Source: Marthasterias glacialis (lineage: Eukaryota > Echinodermata > Asteroidea > Forcipulatida > Asteriidae). From it: 64,000 bases of DNA. A program made the position numbers and the translations under genes. How positions within the stretch are numbered: position 1 is the first letter of the stretch; the number at the start of each line of letters is the position of its first letter. This document shows, one piece after another, positions 55,301 through 64,000 of this stretch. The stretch is from the NCBI GenBank assembly GCA_911728455.2, contig OU452227.1, forward strand, positions 10,201,110 to 10,265,109. Reading direction: 5' to 3'. The notes below the pieces were generated by a model. That model saw only the letters and a program-made list of their open reading frames with translations. It was not told where the DNA came from and did not search any database.

Positions 55301-57189
55301 TTTTGGGGGGGCGAAACTGTTTTGTCAGGCTCGTTTTCAATTGTTGAATCGAATTAATAAATAAAAGGACAATAAACGTAGGCCTATCTAATTTCTAAAA
55401 CGATTCATTATACTAGAATGATCATATCACTCTTATATCCGGAACAGTCGCCTCACAAAAACTTCCAAAACATAATAAAATCAAACACAGTTTGTACCTC
55501 TTTCATATGCATATCATTAATTTATTCAAGTCTCTTCGATTCACTTTGTAATCATTAATATGCAGTTAACGCATATCTGAGGTTTCATTATAGCCGATTG
55601 AAGATATCTGTCATTAGTGTTTATTAATAATTGAATAATGTATAAAATAAAATTCATTATACTGCGCAGTCCCATCAAAACATCGAACCTAAAACGTAGT
55701 GAACCAAATACAATAATTCCGACGAAGGTTACAAAATTTTGCATATTATAAAACATGTGGTAAACTATTTTAATTAACACCTTTTTTATTTAAACAAATT
55801 GCCAGCACTAACTAAGGCGTGGGTCATCTTTAATACGTTACACTGAAACAAGTGCTTTAGGACTAAAAGAGATTCTGCGTTTAGAACTACCCTTGGTGAT
55901 AGCATTACATTCTAGCGCATGTACACAAAAATCGCACGATGCAACACCGAAACATTAAAATACAAAATGATTGTTCCCATTGTGGTTGGGCTCAATGGAT
56001 TATGTTCTCACATTCATTGCGATAATTGCTTTATTTGGCAGACACAATCCTTATAAAAGCCTCCCCCCTCCACCCCCAAAAAATAATGATAATAGTAATA
56101 ATAATACAATTATAGGTGCAACTGTGTTTATAAGAAGCATCTTCATGCATGCCTTTAATTTGATATCATTATGGCTGTGCGATAGTCGCCCATCTGACTT
56201 TTGAATTGCTCCCATTTTTTTTTAACACGACGTTACGGAAAAACAGACGGTGCAAATTAGGGTTCCATAATAATTCTGATGACTTGCTCAGACTGCAGAA
56301 TAGGTAACGACCCACACTATACACCAAGCATTATCTGACGGATGGCCATGTTTCTGTTGCCATGGTAATGGTTGCTGTGGCGACCCGTGACGTAATTCAC
56401 TCCAAAAAAAATATATATATATACCCAAAAGGAGCAGTTTGTCTTTAAGCCGTGGACACCTTCACCGCGAGTATACGCCGTATGCTTGTTTTATCGTCTC
56501 TCGTATTGATTCAAATTGAATGTCAAGATAGGCAATGAGTTGGCAAATCCAAAACCACTTGATACTGGAGTCTAATCTTTAAAAAAATGTACATTATAAG
56601 ATACATGTTTTACATCATCTTTGATTGCAATTGATTGGGCATGATTGAGGCTAACTCGACAGATTTGTTTTCGAGGCCCCACTGGTAAACTAGCATAATA
56701 TGCAGGAATAGCTTAGTGTTTGTTCTTTATAAAAAACACATAAACCGTCGTGCATTTCTAGTACCCCCTACCAGACAGGCAACTTTTTACACACACAAAA
56801 ATTGCTTCCTTACAATACAATAATGCATGTATTACCAGACACGTTAAACTGAATTCAAAAGCTCTGTTATCGTAGCGCAAACATCGCAATTAATAATTGA
56901 ATTTTATAACGCTGTTAGAGTAACATTGAAGACATACCATTATGCATTCCATCACAGCGTCAAGACGTATACTTGCAATAGGCCTATAGTTATACCAGGT
57001 ATACATGAAATAGCCAGACGTTGATGTCAGTAAATGCAACAACAAACAAAGTCAGTTGTAGACTTTTATCACACAGTCGCCATCTTTGTTTGGTCATCTC
57101 CGTCTATAAGCGCTGGGAATAATTATGACTGTTTGGTTTTGTCTTTTTCTCCCGCAAGACCCAGTTCAATCAAGATTTCGATCCGAGGT

Positions 57190-57572
57190 GGGGAAAATGA
57201 TAATAATAATAATAATAATAATACTAATACTACTAATAATAACTAGTTCTTATATAGCGCGTTTCACAATAACGTCTCAATGCGCTTTACATTATAGTGC
57301 CATGGTCAATGGGCTTATAACATTCCTGTAATCTTTCTCAGCTCCCTGGGGAGTATACAGCCCCGACATGCCGTGGTGCTCCAGAGGCCTTTTCAAACAC
57401 AAAACCAACCTCCACCCTCACTGGTACCCATTATACCCCGGGGTAAAGAGAAGCAGTAGTAAAGCATCTTGCTCAAGGACACAAGTGTCATGACCGGGAT
57501 TCGAACCCACACCCCGATGACTTGACCACCTTGAGTCCGGTGCACTAGGCCCTTCGGCCATGACACGCCATG
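57190..57572 (-). mobile_element. tRNA-derived SINE, most complete copy
   Basis: On the minus strand: tRNA-like head (gcgtgtcatggccgaagggc, then B box ggttcgaatcccgg), 'cacttgtgtccttgagcaag', a body with 'cataatgtaaagcgcattga' and 'gcgctatataagaactagtt', and finally an (ATT)n tail at 57199-57240. Head, body and tail are all present, which makes this the reference copy for those at 34060, 35336, 39690 and the fragments near 44470-44660. Confidence 0.8.
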
Positions 57573-58411
57573 ATAATTTTTTTATTATTTTTTTATATTT
57601 TTTTTTATAGGATCTACTATTTAAGTATAACATACAACGTAAGAAATATCAAAGCAAAGTTTGGGATGATGAGGGCGGTGAGTTGTCTATGCCTCTTCAA
57701 TCAGCAATCTCTACCCCTCCCATCCACATGCCCATACGCCACTGGTCACAACGGCAAAGGAACAGAACAAAAATGGCTGCAAAGTGATAAAAGGTCTACA
57801 CTATTACTATGTTCGTTAACTTCCCATACGATACAAAATAACGTACAAAAATAGCCCATTATATAAACCTTCTTGTTCCATTTGCATATATACAAGTAAC
57901 ACTTTGGAATCAATTCAAATGCCAGGAGATATTAGGTCAGTTATAGTTGAGAAAATGCGCGTCCAAAAAAGTTGACTATAATAACAGACGCCATATTTAT
58001 TGTAGTTCCAGAAAGTTCTTACGTCAGATATAAGGGAATACAGAGCTTCTGTACATGTTAATTAAGTTTATGGTACTGTATCGCTTTTGAAATGGCCCAA
58101 AGAAGCCACGAATCTGCATGATGTAATGCGATGTGGCAATCCTTCTAGTACATGTAATAATACAATTCAGTAAATTCACTGCCAATTTTCCCACTCACTG
58201 AGTGTAACTATTATTACTAAGGGCTGGGTCGTTGGAAGGAAGTTTTTTTCCAGAGGTTAAACAAACAGCAAGAGTAGTCAAAATTCATATAATCCATAAT
58301 CCATAATAATCCATATGGTTACAACCCTATGTTCCGAAACCCCTAATGTTCCCTCCCCCCTAATCCCAACCCTAACCCTACACAGTGTCTAGAGATCAGA
58401 GGGGTTATCAA

Positions 58412-58475
58412 AACATAGTGTTGTCGGAACATAGTGTTGTCGGAACATAGTGTTGTCGGAACATAGGGGTGTCGG
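58412..58475. repeat. 16-bp tandem repeat, four copies
   Basis: 'aacatagtgttgtcgg' repeated at 58412, 58428, 58444 and 58460; the last unit has 'gggg' in place of 'tgtt'. Confidence 0.95.
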
Positions 58476-58476
58476 A

Positions 58477-58727
58477 ACACTCTTAAAAACAACTCACGGG
58501 TCAAAATTGACCCCGATTGACCCGGATTGACCCATTTCTAGGTCAGTATGACCCGGATTCTGTGTCAAAAATACCCAGAAATGGGTCAAACTGACGTAGA
58601 ACACAAGTTAAAATTCCATTTTTTTTTTACCCTTTTCTGGGTCAGCTTGACCCCGTAATGGGTCAGGTCCCCTGGTACCAGGAATCCGGGTCGATTCTGA
58701 TTCGGACGTGTTTTTTTTAGAGTGTAA
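58477..58727. mobile_element. Short TIR element with 'acactct' ends
   Basis: The left end 'acactcttaaaaacaactca' and right end 'gtgttttttttagagtgt' are inverted. The interior is full of inverted 'gggtcaa(a/t)(a/c)tgaccc'-type blocks (ttgacccggattgaccc, ctgggtcagcttgacccc). Non-coding MITE-like element. Confidence 0.7.
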
Positions 58728-59769
58728 CACAGAGCAGTCATCATCTCGATAAATAGGTGAAAGTTATTTCGTTCAGCTTCAATGTAAAACTAAGTATCGT
58801 TCATACACCTGGCATCGCATAAACTATTTTCGAGTTGTGCTATAACTTTGGAGTTGCATTTGCGCAACCATCCAAATAGCACGAGCCATTTTGAAGGGTT
58901 TTATTATTTCAAAATTGTTGTCAGAAGAAGAAAGGCAGTTGAATTTTATTTGGGTTTTCGAAACGACGGGATGGACTACTGGTGCCGAGAGGGTGCCCTC
59001 ACGAACACACATTTTTCTCAGAAGCTGAAGCCACCGGAACCTCTGATTTCCCAAAGGCTATTGGAAATAATCTATCTTCTCCCATTTAATATAATATATA
59101 AAAGTAGCCAAGATGAGGTTGTATTCGGAAACAGTCGGAGCCCTTTATGACATAACGAGAATCGGCAATCGTTGCACCCAGGGAAATACATCAATGGTGT
59201 CGGCGCCATGTTGCAAAGTCTGCACATGACATTGTTACCAACAATTACCGACACCCCCTTTCCATTTAGTGTATACATCCGGATAGCTTGAATTTCCACA
59301 CGTAGTGTGGCGCACGTTCTTGTAATAGGCAATTACAACATGACTGCAGGAAGGCTATAGGTGTACAAATTATATGACATTCAGAAAATGTGTTGATTTC
59401 ATTGATACACTAAAGGAGATTAAATAGCAGACGTTAGCGATTAAAGGCACTTGCTCAATATGTCTACATTTCCGGAAATGATTCTCCTCTTTGCTAATGA
59501 ACTAATGAACATCAAGGGTGACAACAGCTGTTGGCAGTATGAGCTATAAGATTTGACCTCTTTTACTGAGTAGAAAGACACTTGATAGGATGATAAAATG
59601 ACTAAAGGCCCCGAAAAACAGTGCACAAGTTGATGCAACTTGTCTTTAATACCAGAACCAATAACTCATTAATAGTTTTTTTAGCAGTATTAAAATTCCA
59701 GTCACGTGGTACGAGTGCACTTGCAATCTCCTTTAATGCACTTGACCACCTTAAAGTGAAAAGCAACCA

Positions 59770-59962
59770 GGGCCCAATTACATAGAGCTGCTTAAGCAGG
59801 AAATATCGCTTAAATCGTTTCTGCTAAGCAGAAATGAGCAGGATACCAGTCACCAACTGTACATGCGACATGGTATTTTGGCTGGAAACCTTGTTCTGGT
59901 AAGCATCATGTTGTTCTGCTTAGCTACTTTTTATGCTTTTAAGCAGCTCTACGAAATTGGGC
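59770..59962. mobile_element. Fold-back element, uninterrupted relative of 47.7 kb
   Basis: 'gggcccaattacatagagct' then gcttaagca at the left and 'aagcagctctacgaaattgg' gc at the right. Inner phrases 'taccagtcaccaac' and 'ggctggaaaccttgttctgg' match 27100-27285. Complete family member without the nested MITE. Confidence 0.8.
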
Positions 59963-61108
59963 ACATATTTTATAATGGACAGCACCCTGCTTGTATCAAA
60001 TTCAAAATTAACGGGGATGCTATAAATATTTCCTTCGAAATATGAATATCCATTGTGCTCACGTGCGTTTTTAATTGTATACAGTTTTTGAAATAATCAG
60101 GTTTGCAGTATATCGAGGAGATTAAATCCTTGCCGTTTAGAGTCAAAACCTGCCGAACCACATGCAATCTTACGTTTTGTAAAAACTAATGTTAATGACT
60201 GTATCACCATCTCATGTAAAAAAAAAACAATCAAACAAAAAACATGAAAGATCAAACTGTTTTTATAGCATTTACGTATGCAAAAGGTCTATGACAGAAC
60301 CACGTGCTGAGTTTCGTGTAGACGGCATTCTAAGCATTTGTACACATTTGTCATTCTAAGAACGGGCATAATTATCTCAAACCCATACGAAGCAATTCCT
60401 TTGTAGTGCCTCGTGTCGTGTTGAGTCGCATAGAGTGTAAAATTGTAAAATAATGATGCATAACCCGAAGCTTGACTTCATGAAACTGCTCTTTGTGAGA
60501 ACAAGGTTGATGAGTCTCTTATCCATGGGGCATGAAGCTCACTTACATCCAAACATAAAAACAAGTTTAGGTCTATGCCTTTTCGTTGTTTTTTTTTAAT
60601 TAATAAATCAAAATTAAGCAATACCCATTAACACACTGGGAATTCATTTTGTCAGGAAAGCAAGTCTATACAAGATTTGTATTGAGAGATTCTTCATCAT
60701 CTTTTTGGCCGGAAAATTTGTGACCAAACATTTTTGTATAAAATCACACTGTTCAGATAAGTAGGCTTTCGAGAAGTTGAGGACGCTATCATGTTTTGAC
60801 TAAAATCGATCTCCGTTATTATTGACCATTATAAATGAGATCAACGGTATATTGACCTCTCTAGCCTGCCGTTGAGGACGCTATCATCAATACTGACCCG
60901 GGCCTGGCGTTGGGACGCTGTCATTTACTGACCTCTTACTGTCGTTGGGGATGATGCCACTTTCTAGATCTGTGATATCAACTAATGACCCAGTACTGAT
61001 TCCCAGGGTGACCATTGCCGGGCTTTATGCTCGCTATCTCCTATTCCATCGGCCTGCCGATGGGGAGGCTTGTGCAAATTGACCTCGGCCTGCCCGGTGA
61101 GGACGCTA

Positions 61109-61465
61109 TCACCTACTGACCTGGGACATTCTGCTTTGCCGGGTCGGTTCAATGGACAAGTCCTGGGCGCAACATATATTAGAAATCAGGCACATAACGG
61201 TGAGCATGACCAGCAAGAGTAACGGAATGGTGAAGGCGAATATGACGTCGGAGGAGATGCTGGGCCCGTTGGCTATGGCCTCGTGCAGTTGCCGCAAGAC
61301 GGCGTCAAGGCCCAAAAACACAGAAGAGCCAGTGGTGGTCCCTGCGCCCTCAGTGGTGGTACTGGCAGAGGAAATGGCAAAGTAGTAATTTTCCAAGTCG
61401 TACAGGCTGGCCAGCTCAAGGTCTGATACGACATCCTTCATCTTCTTCCCAATGGAAATATACAT
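61109..61465 (-). CDS. Last exon of a second MOLO1-like membrane protein
   Basis: After the acceptor tgccacacacag the exon reads MYISIGKKMKDVVSDLELAS, then SLYDLENYYFAIS, a Thr/Ser-rich insert, GLDAVLRQLHEAIAN and a membrane segment FAFTIPLLLLVMLTVMCLIS. A tail of about 22 residues ends at the stop codon. Its beginning, phase (0), the '(I/M)(F/Y)IS(L/I)G' motif, the '.(E/R)LL.EAIA' helix and the terminal membrane anchor align with the last exon of the 43.4-kb gene (IFISLGEALDDLLSDQSLPP). Upstream exons should lie beyond 61465 on the minus strand. None was recognised before the window end, so the gene is partial. Differences: a Ser/Thr insert and a longer cytoplasmic tail. Confidence 0.62.
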   Translation of the reverse strand: MYISIGKKMKDVVSDLELASLYDLENYYFAISSASTTTEGAGTTTGSSVFLGLDAVLRQLHEAIANGPSISSDVIFAFTIPLLLLVMLTVMCLISNICCAQDLSIEPTRQSRMSQVSR

Positions 61466-61804
61466 CTGTGTGTGGCAGGAAAACAGAAATAATTACTTTC
61501 AATCAATTTAATTAATAAAACTGTTCGCCGTCAGTCAATGCCAACTATATTTGCCCTGTCTTTACTCCGAGAGGGTTATTTTCGTGGTTCTGAGAGCGTT
61601 GACTTGTCTAATGACCAGACCGAAATGAGAGGGTCACTTTATTTGTAGAAGAGACATTGCGACAGATTTCTTGCCGACGATAATGCAGAGACACACAGTC
61701 TCAAAGGTAAAAAGTTGAAAACTTCTATAAACATTGGCAAGTTTCGAACGCTTTTAAAATGATTTAGATTATTAAGTTGACTCTCGGTCCTTTTTCTTCT
61801 TCTC

Positions 61805-62135
61805 AGATCACAAATTTACATATACCTTACATGGTATAAAGATAATAGTGGTCGACAACTTTCCTGGAAATATTTCTGCCTGAAGCATTATCGTTTCTAA
61901 ATAACAAATGAAATAAGATCTAAAGTAGTGTTCGTCTTAGTGAGATGAAAACTCGGTGAGACGAAAACTACAGGACTGCCAACAAAAATGCTGATTGCAT
62001 TTTTACCGTTTTCTCGCAACTGAAACAACGAAATGAGCTGACATATTCACAGGTTGGTTTTATTACATATATCTTGATTTGTGCAAAGAATGGAAGCATT
62101 TACAGACAGTTTTACCTCTGTTGAGCTGGGGCTTT
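61805..62135. mobile_element. TTAA-type MITE family 1, copy 3
   Basis: The right end 'tgttgagctggggct' is followed by TTAA (62136-62139). The interior matches the other two copies (ttacatggtataaagataat, ttcctggaaatatttctgcc, gattgcatttttaccgtttt). The left terminal repeat is missing, so this copy is truncated. Confidence 0.78.
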
Positions 62136-62636
62136 AAAACATGTTTTTATTGCTTTTACAAACAAAAGGAACACCGGACGATAATGTTGTTTTGATAAAC
62201 CTCTCGCACTTTATGGTTTAGCCTTCAGTTTTCACTCAGCACCGATCATGGTTACATTGAAATCTTTCGGCTTTGTCGTCTGGAAAAGAAAATAACATTC
62301 GAACGGGGAGCTTGATACCTTTTCTGTTTGATGCAATAGACATTCACAGAGTATCTCCTTACAGTAATTGCCAGTAAAGCGTGGTGTGCATACCATTAAA
62401 GGGCCATTGAAGTGGCATTTTTTCACATGACATTTTCCGGGCTTGGCATGGTTTGATATTAATACAAATTCTTGCTGTTTTCATAAGTATGAGTTATAGA
62501 CCTTATGCATCCGCCGCCATCTTTGAGGTCAAATGCAGCATCAAACGTGCGTTGTATTTTTTTTTTTTGTTGACATCAGCCCGTTCCTGTACTAAATGCT
62601 CATAGTGACGTCATACGCATAAGGTATGACGTTCGA

Positions 62637-62757
62637 GTGGCGTAGTAAAACTAGTCACTCGAGGTGATCCCAGGAGCAGCCTATCTTCCCGAGGCGGAGC
62701 CGAGGGAAGATGGGGTGCTCCGGGGATCACCGAGAGTGACTAGTTTTACTACGCCAC
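62637..62757. mobile_element. GC-richer fold-back element
   Basis: 'gtggcgtagtaaaactagtc' then actcgaggtgatccc at the left and 'gtgactagttttactacgcc' ac at the right, arms about 52 bp. The short centre gaggcggagccgaggg is also partly self-complementary. Non-coding. Confidence 0.8.
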
Positions 62758-64000
62758 GAGATAAAGCAGTCAATATTTGTTTTACAACACCTCAGTTTCA
62801 TCCATTTTGTGGTAATATTCGTTAAACAACTGTGCGTATCAATCTTCAAACAACTGTTTAAAATCTGACAGGAAATTTTGACAAAAAGAAAGAGGGGGTA
62901 CCACACTGCCTTCGTTCTCATATCGTATTTCAAATGCACGTATTATTTGATTATTTGTCGTTGGATAGTGCCATTTAATAGTTCTTTTGGTCGGTGTGCA
63001 GTGTGATAGTAAAAATACACAACACCACGTGACGCACGTTCGGCCAATCAACAGATTGAATCAAAGGAAGAGGTATAATACCTTTTAACTTATCCCTCAA
63101 AAATGTATTATCTGTTTCGATATCGCCCGGTGCATGGCGCGCTTTTGTGACGTAGTTCAAGGAACCGATAATTTTAAACGCAGTGACATTGCACATTCCT
63201 GACTATTTAGCTCAGGTATGTTGCACTGCAGCCGTCCAAACTCGTCGGTATTTTGGATCTGATGGGAATCTGCGCAGACTGAAGCCATCTTCGGTAGTGT
63301 TGCAACCAGCAACAATATACTCCGATGGCATCTAGTTTCCGTATAACAAAAGTAAAATATCAAGACATTTGTCAAAAGAGACTAAGCGCATGAAGTTACA
63401 TTGTAGTTTGCATATTCGTATGACATCCACACAAATATCGATCGCTGCGCACCGACCGACAACATTTGACTTCACTACGTCACGAATACTTCCCCTTTAT
63501 GGGCGTGGGTTTCAACCCTAATTTAAAAAAAACCCGATATAAACATCCTGTACATTTTGAACAAACTTGCATTACATGGGCATACTTTATAGTTTAAACT
63601 GTGGGGAAAAATCAACTTCATCGGGACCTTTAAAGCAAGTCGCCCCCCAGATGTCATTTTACTTATAATAACTTATCTCTCATGAATTGATGATGATTGG
63701 CCTTGACTCCTTTGCCATTCTGTTAATTCCCAGCATGCACACATCCATGCAGACAATTAAAAAAAGAAGAAGTTGGGTTGCATATTTATGCATTAGTATA
63801 CTGCAAGTATTTCAGTATGGGCGGGGTGCGTGACCGATTCCTCAACCCTGGCGTCTAAATAAAAACGCCGCCATGGATTCACAAAAACTGCGCAGTTGTT
63901 CCGGATGTTTAAACGCGACAACACCGGGGTGTACTGAATTGTAAATCTTCCCCTTTGATGGAGAGGACATGATGGTCGCTGTTGACTGACAATTGGAGAT

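Larger units (their letters stand above)
52229..61108. other. Nine-kb gene-poor region
   Basis: Nothing clearly coding. Seen: a G/C-rich repeat (53135-53480), an exon-like stretch at 53504-53620 (DALNGLGLTLSSFSAALES) that I could not support, an ATTT microsatellite, an AAT run with a SINE (57190-57570), a 16-bp tandem repeat, a TIR element (58477-58727) and a fold-back (59770-59962). The frame at 58900-59070 has no family resemblance. Confidence 0.45.
61466..64000. other. Upstream region or intron of the second MOLO1-like gene
   Basis: Contains a TTAA MITE family-1 copy (61805-62135), a fold-back (62637-62757) and otherwise unremarkable AT-rich DNA. A possible acceptor (tattttcttttccag) near 62280 precedes only 14 codons. 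No exon matching the first three exons of the related gene was found, so these probably lie beyond 64000. Confidence 0.45.

Noticed and set aside
58848..59150. Frame AVEFYLGFRNDGMDYWCREG on the plus strand
   Set aside because: Open on both strands, no splice partners, no family resemblance.

Overview
The window is animal nuclear DNA. Genes are split by GT-AG introns, intergenic DNA is AT-rich, and it is crowded with fold-back elements, tRNA-derived SINEs, minisatellites and LINE remnants. Gene content and repeat style suggest a marine invertebrate deuterostome, most likely an echinoderm. That is an inference; no species marker was seen.

Layout. A probable RUN-domain exon lies near 1.3 kb on the minus strand. 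A complete RPL10 (uL16) gene with a TOP-type start runs from 3.96 to 6.73 kb on the plus strand. A complete eight-coding-exon short-chain dehydrogenase/reductase gene runs from 13.96 to 8.6 kb on the minus strand. Its last exon holds a 33-bp minisatellite encoding about 23 EKEDKTQQPVV-like repeats. From 20.3 to 39.2 kb on the plus strand lies ATAD5/ELG1, the large subunit of the PCNA-unloading RFC-like complex: 18 coding exons, all joining in frame to about 1931 residues. Its introns carry a 55-bp four-copy tandem repeat and a 23-bp array of about 42 copies. From 48.6 to 43.4 kb on the minus strand is a four-coding-exon secreted or membrane protein resembling the MOLO1/TPM-domain family. The last exon of a second such gene lies at 61.5-61.1 kb on the same strand. 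A small two-exon gene of unknown function may lie at 52.2-51.1 kb, minus strand.

The rest is mostly mobile DNA. Two MITE families are flanked by TTAA (three copies each), and one copy is inserted inside another fold-back element. There are large near-perfect palindromes, several SINE families, and 3' remnants of non-LTR retrotransposons.

The genes do not form a pathway: translation, redox metabolism, replication-clamp unloading and probable membrane proteins are simply neighbours. I did not find a previously undescribed molecular system. The most unusual items are the repeat-tailed dehydrogenase, the pair of MOLO1-like genes and the nested TTAA MITE. All splice sites were inferred by eye from consensus, phase and protein similarity recalled from family knowledge; no alignment was run.
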